This document shows positions 1 through 6,374 of a stretch of DNA of 20,439 nt, piece after piece. Both the position numbers and the translations under genes were made by a program. Source of the stretch: DATFWC01 sp045801465 (lineage in GTDB: Bacteria; Pseudomonadota; Alphaproteobacteria; Rhizobiales; Xanthobacteraceae); contig JBJMSU010000190.1 of NCBI GenBank assembly GCA_045801465.1, positions 1 to 20,439 on the forward strand. The letters run 5' to 3'. The notes below the pieces were generated by a model that worked only from the letters and a program-made list of their open reading frames with translations, ran no database searches and was not told the origin of the DNA. Position 1 is the first letter of the stretch. Each line of letters begins with the position of its first letter.

Positions 1-1
1 C

Positions 2-58
2 TCGCCCGAGAACCGCGTCACCCGCGGCGCCGTGGTGCCGGTATACGGGCGGGTGTAG
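2..58 (+). CDS. C-terminal tail of an unidentified upstream gene (partial)
   Basis: An open frame enters from the window edge and stops at TAG 56-58, ending in SPENRVTRGAVVPVYGRV. The stop lies 13 bases before the antitoxin start, the spacing expected for the toxin gene of a higBA pair. However, the tail does not look like the usual HigB/RelE C-terminus, which normally ends near a VEIVDYH-like motif. Only 18 residues are visible, so it may be an unrelated gene or a chance frame. Product unknown. Confidence 0.25.
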   Translation, partial: SPENRVTRGAVVPVYGRV

Positions 59-71
59 GCAAGGAGACCGC

Positions 72-368
72 ATGTCCCGGCCTGCCATCCACCCCGGCGA
101 GATTCTCGCCGAAGAGCTCGAGGAACTTGGTGTCAGCCCCAGGGAGCTGGTCCGTCAGATTGCGGTGCCGCCCAACCGCATCACCCAGATCATTCAAGGC
201 AAGCGGTCGATCAGCGGGGACACCGCGCTTCGTCTCGGTCATTGGTACAAGACAAGCGCGCAGTTCTGGCTCAATCTTCAGTCCGCCTACGACATCCGTG
301 TTGCGGAACAACAGGCCGGGAAGGAAATTGCCTGCCTGCCGCGGCGACCGGCGGGCGCAGCGGTGTAA
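72..368 (+). CDS. higA: HigA family addiction module antitoxin
   Basis: A 98-residue protein with one helix-turn-helix domain of the XRE/HigA type. The opening HPGEILAEELEELGVSP and the stretch NRITQIIQGKRSISGDTALRL, followed by FWLNLQSAYDI, are the conserved order of HigA proteins, and the length is normal. Such proteins neutralise a HigB mRNA-interferase toxin and repress their own promoter. The start is fixed by an AAGGAG ribosome site at 61-66, five bases before the ATG. The frame is open upstream, but no better start is visible. No HigB can be recognised in the few upstream bases, so it is either a higBA pair cut by the window or a solitary antitoxin. The C-terminal tail (CLPRRPAGAAV) is proline/alanine-rich and probably not conserved. 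A REP-like palindrome and an insertion sequence follow directly. Confidence 0.85.
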   Translation: MSRPAIHPGEILAEELEELGVSPRELVRQIAVPPNRITQIIQGKRSISGDTALRLGHWYKTSAQFWLNLQSAYDIRVAEQQAGKEIACLPRRPAGAAV

Positions 369-398
369 ACGCGTCAGCGAAATGCGGGAGCGGCCGTT

Positions 399-431
399 CC
401 CCGGATTTCGGGCTTCGCGCTCATCCGGGCT
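399..431. repeat. REP-like palindrome that carries the insertion site of the IS110 element
   Basis: CCCGGAT (400-406) and ATCCGGG (423-429) are perfect 7-base inverted arms around a 16-base loop, followed by CT (430-431), where the insertion sequence begins. From memory, palindromes ending in ATCCGGGCTAC are widespread intergenic repeats in Bradyrhizobium-like genomes. Removing 432-2129 joins ATCCGGGCT to ACAG, restoring that consensus end. The family assignment is from memory; the arms are seen directly. Confidence 0.6.
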
Positions 432-433
432 TG

Positions 434-440
434 TATGGGG
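434..440 (+). repeat. Subterminal inverted repeat of the insertion sequence, left copy
   Basis: TATGGGG, two bases inside the predicted left tip. It is the exact inverse complement of CCCCATA at 2117-2123. Seven bases is short, so support comes from its position together with the CT core and the rebuilt empty site. Confidence 0.55.
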
Positions 441-527
441 ATGTGATTGTCAAGAGGCGTGATTGGTCAGGGCATGCTTTTGCCTTGGTCGGTGAGATGG
501 AGCGCGAGGTGCGCATGGTGGTTGTTT

Positions 528-653
528 CGTCCCGACGGTTGCCTGCCGCGCCGGGCCGCGGCCGCGGTCAAGGCTGGCCGCAGGCCACCGCCGAAGGCGG
601 CGCGCAGCGGCCTTGACGGCGGCGAGCGCGGCGCGAGTTTTCTGGTCGGGACG
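528..653 (-). repeat. Nested inverted repeats in the non-coding end of the insertion sequence
   Basis: CGTCCCGAC (528-536) pairs perfectly with GTCGGGACG (645-653). Inside this pair GTCAAGGC (567-574) pairs with GCCTTGAC (610-617), and inside that CCGCC (588-592) pairs with GGCGG (596-600). Three perfect nested stems spanning 126 bases suggest a folded RNA or a single-stranded DNA structure near the element's end. It lies outside the two stem-loops proposed as the guide RNA, so its role is unknown. Inside the element but farther up, 706-717 is a perfect 12-base palindrome (GCCGCATGCGGC). Confidence 0.5.
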
Positions 654-724
654 CGTTGGCGCGCGGTGAGCGGGGCGACGTGTGTCCCCTGGACTGGGCC
701 GTGAAGCCGCATGCGGCAGATACC

Positions 725-885
725 GCATCAACCTGTATACGGTCGGGCGTGGTGACCCGGACCCTGATCTTTCATGCACGGGTGAAGGTAAGGCCCAGAA
801 GAGACGGGACCCATCTACAGAAGCGGAATCCGAAGACCCAAGCCCGGACTCGGTCACGCGTCTATCCGGGGTCACGTCGGCCGTC
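725..885 (-). ncRNA. Candidate bridge (seek) RNA of the IS110-family element
   Basis: Minus-strand RNA beginning just after the transposase stop (904), where IS1111-type elements carry their guide RNA. First stem-loop: basal stem GACC (855-852) with GGUC (811-808), extended by GAC (862-860) with GUC (805-803). Its internal loop has GUCCGGGCU (849-841) on the 5' side and CUGUAGAU (820-813) on the 3' side. The apical hairpin GGGUC-UUCG-GAUUC (839-826) has a UUCG tetraloop. The 5' segment equals the top strand of the left target (ATCCGGGCT, 423-431) in 8 of 9 bases; the 3' segment is complementary to CTACAG at the right target (2128-2133). This is the left-guide/right-guide logic of bridge RNAs. 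A second hairpin (741-763) flanked by AAAGAUCA and GUAUACAGG could be the donor loop, with only partial matches to the element ends. Termini are estimates. Confidence 0.6.
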
Positions 886-903
886 ATTGGCGCGCCGCCG
901 TTC

Positions 904-2057
904 TCAGAAGCTCGGGCGCATCACGGCGCCGGTCGGCACGAGGCCGGTCTCCAGATAGCGCCACAGCGCCACCATCAGTTTGCGGGCAAGCGCCACGATG
1001 GCGATCTTGCGGATGCGGCCCTTGACGTCGCCGACCCGCTCGCGGAACCAGCGGCTCAGCTCGCTATCGGGCTGATGCCGCAGCCACAGCCAGCCAAGCT
1101 CGATCGCGGCCGTTCGGGCGCGGTGGTTGCCGGCCTTGCTAATGCCCTGCTGACGCCGGCTGCCGCCGCTGTCGTACGGCGTGTCGGTCAACCAAAGCAG
1201 CTGCCAACCTGACGGCGATTCTTGAAGTCACGATAGAACACCTCGTTGGCCAGAACCTGGGCAATCTGCGGTCCGAGGCCCCTGAGTTGCGCGAGCTGAA
1301 CAGCCTTCGCCTCAACCGAGCCCGCTGCCGGCGCACGATGTGCGGCGACGTTCTCAGCTTCCAGCGCCTTGAGCTGCCGGTGGACCAGCAGCAGCCGTTC
1401 ATGTTCGCGCCGGATCTCGTCCTTCAAACGCGGCGGCAGGGGACGCCCATCCCCGCTGCGCATGTGCTCAACATCACATAGGAAGCTCGGCTTCAACGGC
1501 ATGGCGTCGCGGATCCCCTGACCATGCAGCAGCCCCTTGATCCGGTTGCCGTGAGCCGTGCGCTCCTTGAGCAGCCGCTCGCGCTCACGCGTGCGCCGCT
1601 TGCGATCCTCCTCCTCAGGCGTCGGAACCTGAACCACGCTGCAGACACGCGGCTCGCCGCGCACATGCGCCAAAAACGCCCGCATCAGCAGCGCCAGATC
1701 GATCCGGTCGGTCTTGGCACGCCGCGCCCGCCGGTTCACCTCAATGCTCGACGCATCGATCGCGTAATTGATAACCCCGTTATCCCACAGCCACCGATGC
1801 AGCCAGTGACCATCGAGCCCAGCCTCGTAGCAGGACAGAATACGAACCGGCTTACCCAGTTGCTCCGCTTTCGCCCGAGCTCGGCCCAGCACACTCGAAA
1901 CCGCCGTCAAGTCGCCACCCTCGATCCGGTAGCGGCTCATCTTCTCCCAGCCAGGCGTCAACACGCCCAGCTGCCACTTCGACTTGCTCAGTTCGAACGC
2001 AACGTAAACCGTGGCATACTCGCACCCGGTAGGTGTGTCAGGCTGATCAGTTCTCAT
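904..2057 (-). pseudogene. IS110-family transposase, split by a one-base frameshift
   Basis: The N-terminal part (2057 down to 1188, 289 residues) carries the RuvC-like DEDD half: YVAFELSKSKW, SCYEAGLDGHWLHRWL and RRAKTDRIDLALLMR, followed by a basic coiled-coil linker (EEEDRKRRTRERERLLKERT) and the start of the transposase_20 domain (LRGLGPQIAQVLANEVF). It stops at TGA after RRQVGSCFG. The remainder (LTDTPYDSGGSRRQQGISKAGN onward, ending at 904) continues in the -1 frame and holds the serine-bearing C-terminal half. Adding one T near 1188-1191 restores GSCFGLTDTPYDSGG, the expected family sequence, and a protein of about 384 residues, so a single-base deletion (or sequencing error) is the simplest cause. 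The first acidic position is Glu (AFELS) rather than the common Asp, which I believe is normal for a subgroup. The two halves cannot form one protein as written. Confidence 0.85.
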
Positions 2058-2116
2058 CGTTGATCCTCAGGTGGGTTGGTGGTCGCAAACTCAACCTACC
2101 TCCTGACCACCTGCCA

Positions 2117-2123
2117 CCCCATA
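2117..2123 (-). repeat. Subterminal inverted repeat of the insertion sequence, right copy
   Basis: CCCCATA, six bases inside the predicted right tip (2129) and the inverse complement of 434-440. The unequal offset from the two tips is typical of IS1111-group elements. Confidence 0.55.
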
Positions 2124-2136
2124 GGATCTACAGCGC

Positions 2137-2742
2137 TCACACGATCCGGCACACCTCGTCGAAGCCGAAGCGCGGCAGCCGCTGGAAGGTTTTCGACGGG
2201 TCGCCGCGGCCGAGGTTGCACAAGAAATTCGACTTGACGCGCGCGTCGGGGAAGAAGGCGGCGTCGACCTTGGCGTTGTCGAAGCCCGACATGGGGCCGC
2301 AATCGAGGCCGATCGCGCGCGCGGCGAGGATGAAGTAGGCGCCCTGCAGCGAGCCGTTGCGCAGGGCATGGACCGGCGTGTCCGGCTTGCCTTCGAACCA
2401 GCTGCGCGCCGATTGATTGTGCGGAAACATGCGCGGCAGGTGCTCGTAGAAGTGAAGATCGTAGGCCAGGATGGCGGTGACCGGCGCGGCAAGCGTCTTG
2501 TCGCGGTTGGCGGAGGAGAGCGCGGGCTTCAGCCGCTCCTTGGCTTCGGGGCTGCGCAGGAACAGGATGCGCGCCGGCTGGCAGTTCGATGACGTCGGCC
2601 CCCATTTCATCAGTTCGTAGATCGCGCGCAGCTGATCGTCCGTCACCGGGCCGTGAAACCAATTGTGCGTGCGCGCGGTGCGGAACAGCCGGTCGAGCGC
2701 GGCGTCGTCCAGCATGCCGGCCGTTGTCGCAGGTTCGGTCAC
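2137..2742 (-). CDS. rutE: Malonic semialdehyde reductase (RutE-like, nitroreductase fold)
   Basis: A 201-residue FMN-dependent nitroreductase-family protein. The blocks RTARTHNWF, LMKWGPTSSNCQPARILFL, LKPALSSANRDKTLAAPVTAI, FPHNQSARSW and GLDCGPMSGFDNAKVDAAFF, then KSNFLCNLGRGD and the end FDEVCRIV, follow RutE of E. coli from end to end. RutE reduces malonic semialdehyde to 3-hydroxypropionate with NAD(P)H in uracil breakdown. No other rut gene is present. The neighbour across the repeat region is malonyl-CoA decarboxylase, so it may serve C3-acid metabolism here. The GTG start at 2742 is chosen because AAGGGG lies six bases upstream and the length then matches RutE (196 residues); the frame reaches 2781 upstream. 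The insertion sequence ends 8 bases after its stop, leaving the coding sequence intact but possibly removing its native terminator. Cytosolic. Confidence 0.87.
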   Translation of the reverse strand: MTEPATTAGMLDDAALDRLFRTARTHNWFHGPVTDDQLRAIYELMKWGPTSSNCQPARILFLRSPEAKERLKPALSSANRDKTLAAPVTAILAYDLHFYEHLPRMFPHNQSARSWFEGKPDTPVHALRNGSLQGAYFILAARAIGLDCGPMSGFDNAKVDAAFFPDARVKSNFLCNLGRGDPSKTFQRLPRFGFDEVCRIV

Positions 2743-2849
2743 GTTGAACCCCTTCGGAAATAACGGTACTCGGGCCACCATCGCAGGCGGCGGCGCATTT
2801 GCCTTGCCCCGCCTGAAGCGAAGATCGCGCTACGCCGCCGCGCAAACCC

Positions 2850-2920
2850 GCTCCATCCCTCCCCCGAAGGGGGAGGGTGGCCGACGCCGGCCCTAAGCCG
2901 GCGGAGGCCGGGTGGGGGCA
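2850..2920. repeat. REP-like intergenic palindrome, copy 1
   Basis: GCTCCATCCCTCCCCC hairpins with GGGGGAGGG, followed by a second palindrome (GCCGGCCCTAAGCCGGC) and GCCGGGTGGGGGCAA. An inverted copy lies at 2981-3040. From memory this is a widespread alphaproteobacterial repeat. Confidence 0.7.
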
Positions 2921-2980
2921 ATCGATTTGCCCGATGTATCCGGCTTTAAATTTTTTTGAAGGCGCATGCGATTCGTCGGC

Positions 2981-3040
2981 TTGACCCCACCCGGTCGGCC
3001 TTCGGCCGACCACCCTCCCCTTTCAGGGGAGGGATGGAGC
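2981..3040. repeat. REP-like intergenic palindrome, copy 2, inverted to copy 1
   Basis: TTGACCCCACCCGG, a hairpin GTCGGCCTTCGGCCGAC, then CACCCTCCCC, CTTTCAG and GGGGAGGGATGGAGC: the inverse of copy 1 with diverged loop. With copy 1 it fills most of the 344-base gap 2743-3086 between the reductase and malonyl-CoA decarboxylase. It may end transcription of the operon arriving from the right. A T-rich run (2951-2957) lies between the copies. No gene is seen in this gap. Confidence 0.7.
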
Positions 3041-3086
3041 TTGTTGGCCCGTCGAGCATCACTCTACCGATGTGATGCACTGCTGC

Positions 3087-4454
3087 TCACCCGGCGACCG
3101 GAACGACCTCGGTCGCCGCCGCGCGGGCGAGGCGCTTCACCGTGTTCGAGGTCACGATGGTTCGCGTCTCCGCATAGGCTTCGTGGTTCTTCTCGATGTT
3201 CTTGAGATCGTAGAGGTAGTTGACCATCAGGCCGTGCGATTGGCTGAGCGCCTTGGCCGAGGTGTCGGCGAGCCAGTTGATCTGTTCGAGGCGCGCGCCG
3301 TTGCCGAGGTGGAAACGGGCGACGGGGTCGAGGGGCGTGCCATTCTTGCTGCGCCCATGCAGGAAGTACCACGCGGCCGCGCGCACCAGCGGCTCGCGCA
3401 CGGCGTCGCGCGTGTTGGGCATCTGCCACCAGCCCTGGGTATCGAGATGGGCGAGCGCAGCGCGGTCGTCGTCGCTGAGAACCGTCGAGACCTCGCGCGC
3501 CCGTTCGCGCGCGAGCCAATCGGCGAAGCCGGGCACCGGCGACAAGGTCACGAAGGTGGAGATGTGGGGGATCTCGCGGGAAATCTCCTCGGCCACCTGC
3601 TTGATCAGGAAGTGGCCGAAGGTCACGCCGGTCAGCCCGCGCTGGCAGTTCGAGATCGAATAGAACACCGCGGTGGTCGCCCGGTCGGGCTGGATCGCCT
3701 CGCGCTGGCTGGTGAGGATCGGCGCAATGCCGGAGGGGATGTCGCGCGTCAGCGCAACCTCGACGAAGATCAAGGGATCGTCGACCAGGGCGGGATGAAA
3801 AAACGCGTAGCAGCGCCGGTCGGGGGGATCGATGCGCCGGCGCAGATCGTCCCAGCCGCGGATGCGGTGCACCGCCTCGTAACGGATGATCTTCTCGAGA
3901 ATGATCGCCGGCGTGGCCCAATCAATACGCCGCAGCACGAGAAAGCCCCGGTTGAACCAGGACGAGAACAGGTGGACGAAGTCGGCGTCGACCGCGGCGA
4001 GGTCGTCGCGATGCGTCATGGCTTCGAGCAACTGCTCGCGCATGTCCACCAGGCCGGCCGTGCCTCCCGGCGCCAGGTTGATGCGGCGAAACAGCTCCTG
4101 GCGCCGTGACTCGGCGGCGTCATGCAGCTCGGCGATCGTCTCCTCGGTGGGCTCGCGGCGCCACTGCTCGATCGCCCCGGTGAGCCGCTCATGGTCGGGC
4201 CCGAACCGGGTGGCCAGCGCTTCGAAGAAAGCGATGCGAGGGCCGGTGGTGAGCTGGTCGTAGCGCGTGAGGATGTCGCGGGCGAGCGCCACGCCGGAGG
4301 CCTCGCCGCGGCGCGAGAGCAGCTCGTCGCACAGCTCGACCAGGTTCTGCGAGCGGGCGGCCGATGACTCGCGCCGCGCGCCCGCGCGATCGATCAAGGC
4401 GCGGCCGCGTTCCGTGATGGTCTGCAGGAGCTCGCCGAAAAACGAGGTGTTCAT
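3087..4454 (-). CDS. matA: Malonyl-CoA decarboxylase
   Basis: A 455-residue member of the MCD family, converting malonyl-CoA to acetyl-CoA and CO2. Residues ~1-130 form the helical N-terminal domain; the catalytic acetyltransferase-like domain follows. Diagnostic blocks are YSISNCQRGLTG...FGHFLIK (265-285), HISTFVTLSPVPGF (297-310, Ser305 in the motif expected to hold the catalytic serine) and FHLGNGARLEQINWLAD (381-397, His382 in the catalytic histidine motif). Human MCD uses such a Ser-His pair; the residue mapping is from memory. The frame is open upstream to 4577, but the ATG at 4454 shares one base with the dctM stop (TAATG), indicating translational coupling and fixing the start. As last gene of dctPQM-mcd it suggests that the transported acid is malonate or is metabolised through malonyl-CoA. 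matA is the rhizobial name; no matB is present. Confidence 0.93.
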   Translation of the reverse strand: MNTSFFGELLQTITERGRALIDRAGARRESSAARSQNLVELCDELLSRRGEASGVALARDILTRYDQLTTGPRIAFFEALATRFGPDHERLTGAIEQWRREPTEETIAELHDAAESRRQELFRRINLAPGGTAGLVDMREQLLEAMTHRDDLAAVDADFVHLFSSWFNRGFLVLRRIDWATPAIILEKIIRYEAVHRIRGWDDLRRRIDPPDRRCYAFFHPALVDDPLIFVEVALTRDIPSGIAPILTSQREAIQPDRATTAVFYSISNCQRGLTGVTFGHFLIKQVAEEISREIPHISTFVTLSPVPGFADWLARERAREVSTVLSDDDRAALAHLDTQGWWQMPNTRDAVREPLVRAAAWYFLHGRSKNGTPLDPVARFHLGNGARLEQINWLADTSAKALSQSHGLMVNYLYDLKNIEKNHEAYAETRTIVTSNTVKRLARAAATEVVPVAG

Positions 4455-5782
4455 TACCGTCCGTGTCCCACGATCGGCCCCATGAGCCGGTCCGGCAACC
4501 AAGTGGCGATCTCGGGGAAAATGCACAAGATCACGATCGCCAGCATCATACAGATAACATAAGGAATCGTCCCCCACATGACACGCGTGACAGGTACATC
4601 GGGAGCGATGGAGCTTACAATATAGATATTGAGCCCGACCGGCGGGTGGATCAGCCCGATTTCCATGTTGATCGTGATGATCACCCCGAACCAGACCGGG
4701 TCGAACCCGGCCGCCGTGATGATCGGCAGCAGGATCGGCGCAGTCATCAGGATAATGGCGGCTGGCGGTATGAAAAACCCCGCCACCAGCAGGAATAGGT
4801 TAATGAGCAGCATCAGCACCCAGCGGTTGACGTGCATGTCGGCGATCGCCTGCGCCAGCGTCTGGGTCAGGTAGAGCGAGGTGAGCATGTAGCCGAACAG
4901 TACCGCCGCCGCGATGATCATGAGAATCATCACCGACTCACGGGTCGTGTCGCGCAGGATCTGCCACCAGGCCGCCGGGGCCCACATGCGATAAATGATG
5001 ATCGCCATGATGACGCATAGGGCCGCCCCGACGCCAGCCGCTTCCGAGGGCGTGGCGACGCCGCCGTAGAGCGTGTACATCACGCCGACGATGATGATGA
5101 TGAACGGCGCGACCTTGGGGATCGACTGGAACTTTTCCTTCCAGCTGTAGCGGAACTGCGGGGCATGTTCGCGAAAGCCTCGCTTCCAGATGATGAACAG
5201 CGTCCAGACGATGAAAAGGCCGGTGAGCATCAGCCCCGGCATCACGCCGGCGAGGAACAGTCGGCCGATCGAGGTCTCGGTGGCAATGCCGTACAGGATG
5301 AAGGTGATGGAGGGCGGGATCAGGATGCCGAGCGTGCCGCCGGCACAGATCGATCCGGTCGCCACGTCGTCGGGATAGCCGCGACGGCGCATCTCCGGGA
5401 TACCCATCTTGCCGATCGCCGCGCAGCACGCCGGTGACGAGCCGGTCAGCGCCGCAAAGATCGCGCAGGCGCCGATATTGGACATGACGAGCCCGCCCGG
5501 CACGCGGTAAAGCCAGCGGTCGAGCGCCTCGTAGAGGTCCTTGCCGGCGGGCGAAGATCCGATGGCCGCGCCCATCATGACGAACATCGGGATGGAGACG
5601 AGGGTGAAATCGTTGAGGCCCGCATAGAACGTCTCGGCCGCCACCCGCAGCGCGTCCGTTCCCTGGAAGATCACCAGGAAGCTGAGCGCAATGGCGCCGA
5701 GCCCGAAGGCGACTGGCGCGCCCGACAACAGCACGACGAGCGTGACGACGAGGACGATCGCGCCCTGCGTGGTCGGGCTCAT
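4454..5782 (-). CDS. dctM: TRAP transporter large permease subunit (DctM)
   Basis: A 442-residue, strongly hydrophobic protein with about a dozen membrane segments, the channel-forming subunit of a sodium-driven TRAP uptake system. Family signatures are SIPMFVMMGAAIGSS near residue 65, FAALTGSSPACCAAIGKMGIPEM, CAGGTLGILIPPSITFILYG, and near the C-terminus INMEIGLIHPPVGLNIYIV. Length is typical (~430). ATG 5782 overlaps the dctQ stop by four bases (ATGA), and its own stop overlaps the decarboxylase start, so the three genes are translated as a coupled unit. The frame remains open well upstream inside dctQ, but that is out-of-frame shadow. Located in the inner membrane with DctQ; substrate is set by DctP. 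Confidence 0.93.
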   Translation of the reverse strand: MSPTTQGAIVLVVTLVVLLSGAPVAFGLGAIALSFLVIFQGTDALRVAAETFYAGLNDFTLVSIPMFVMMGAAIGSSPAGKDLYEALDRWLYRVPGGLVMSNIGACAIFAALTGSSPACCAAIGKMGIPEMRRRGYPDDVATGSICAGGTLGILIPPSITFILYGIATETSIGRLFLAGVMPGLMLTGLFIVWTLFIIWKRGFREHAPQFRYSWKEKFQSIPKVAPFIIIIVGVMYTLYGGVATPSEAAGVGAALCVIMAIIIYRMWAPAAWWQILRDTTRESVMILMIIAAAVLFGYMLTSLYLTQTLAQAIADMHVNRWVLMLLINLFLLVAGFFIPPAAIILMTAPILLPIITAAGFDPVWFGVIITINMEIGLIHPPVGLNIYIVSSIAPDVPVTRVMWGTIPYVICMMLAIVILCIFPEIATWLPDRLMGPIVGHGR

Positions 5783-6303
5783 AGCTCGACCTCTTCGTGT
5801 GGCTTCAGCCCGAACGGCGGCTCGCGCCCGGTCACCAGCTTGATGATGTCGACCACGTATTGCAGGCAGAGCAGCCCGAGCCCGATCGGCATCGACGAAT
5901 AGGGGATCCACAGGCGCGCCCGCCACATTGTGTCGGACACCCAGCGCTCGGTCCAGGCCTCGTGCCAGAACTGGAACGTGAGCACCGCCATGGCCAGGCA
6001 GAAGGCAAACGCCATCACCGCGGAGGCGAGCGCGAGCCAATAGCGCGGACGCTCGCCGAGATAGTGCGGCAGCACGTCCACGTTCACGTGGCCGCGGGTC
6101 AGCAGCACATACGGGCTGCCGATGAAGGTCGCCGCCAGCAGGCTGTAGATGGTGAAATCGGTTTGCCAGATGGTGTTCTGGTTGAGCACATAGCGCACGA
6201 ACACCATGTGGCACACCACCAGCACCGCCGCCGCGATCAAGCCGGCGGCGATGATCCCGCAGACTTGCGAGATGCGCGTGACGATCCAGATGAAACGGTC
6301 CAT
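5779..6303 (-). CDS. dctQ: TRAP transporter small permease subunit (DctQ)
   Basis: A 174-residue protein with four hydrophobic segments (about 15-37, 48-66, 86-110, 130-155), the normal DctQ topology. Family-like features are VFVRYVLNQNTIWQTDFTIYSLLAATFIGSPYVLLTRGHVNVDVL and the closing helix IGLGLLCLQYVVDIIKLVTG. It acts as partner of DctM in the inner membrane. The start at 6303 has a G-rich ribosome site (GGGGGG) just upstream. A strong hairpin separates it from dctP, and its stop overlaps dctM. Confidence 0.9.
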   Translation of the reverse strand: MDRFIWIVTRISQVCGIIAAGLIAAAVLVVCHMVFVRYVLNQNTIWQTDFTIYSLLAATFIGSPYVLLTRGHVNVDVLPHYLGERPRYWLALASAVMAFAFCLAMAVLTFQFWHEAWTERWVSDTMWRARLWIPYSSMPIGLGLLCLQYVVDIIKLVTGREPPFGLKPHEEVEL

Positions 6304-6334
6304 GTGCCCCCCGACACATGCTCAGCGAGCGTGC

Positions 6335-6359
6335 TCGGCCGGCGCTGCCTGCCGGCCGA
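6335..6359 (-). promoter_or_regulatory. Intercistronic stem-loop between dctP and dctQ
   Basis: TCGGCCGGC (6335-6343) and GCCGGCCGA (6351-6359) form a perfect 9-base GC-rich stem with a 7-base loop, with no T-run after it. It lies in the 71-base gap after the binding-protein gene. Such hairpins in uptake operons can partly stop transcription or protect the upstream message, giving more binding protein than permease. That role is inferred from position. Confidence 0.6.
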
Positions 6360-6374
6360 CCCGGTGGCCAAGCC

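Larger units (their letters stand above)
432..2129 (-). mobile_element. IS110-family insertion sequence (IS1111-like layout), transposase frameshifted
   Basis: About 1.7 kb containing an IS110-type transposase on the minus strand. Limits are inferred from three signs. A 7-base inverted repeat TATGGGG/CCCCATA lies just inside both ends (434-440 and 2117-2123). The dinucleotide CT occurs at 430-431 and again at 2128-2129, matching the CT core known for IS110 recombination. Excision of 432-2129 rebuilds a plausible REP-like sequence. About 70 bases lie upstream of the transposase and about 470 downstream; the long downstream part, and inverted repeats set in from the tips, are IS1111-group traits. 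The element sits between the antitoxin gene and the 3' end of the reductase gene at 2137 without disrupting either. No long target duplication is visible, as expected for this family. Confidence 0.8.

Noticed and set aside
725..772. Clear donor-guide match in the second stem-loop of the bridge RNA
   Set aside because: AAAGAUCA and GUAUACAGG match the joined element ends (GGATCT/TGTATGG) only partly, so I keep the hairpin but do not claim the donor guides.
450..887. 145-residue frame on the minus strand within the insertion sequence
   Set aside because: Arginine/proline-rich with no family motif; it lies across the structured non-coding end and the candidate guide RNA, so it is most likely a GC-driven chance frame.
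1180..1200. Programmed -1 frameshift to make full-length transposase
   Set aside because: TGCTTTGGTTGA contains no slippery heptamer, and IS110 transposases are normally single-frame; one missing base explains it better.
3072..4109. 345-residue frame antisense to malonyl-CoA decarboxylase
   Set aside because: Shadow frame without recognisable domain, fully covered by the decarboxylase gene.
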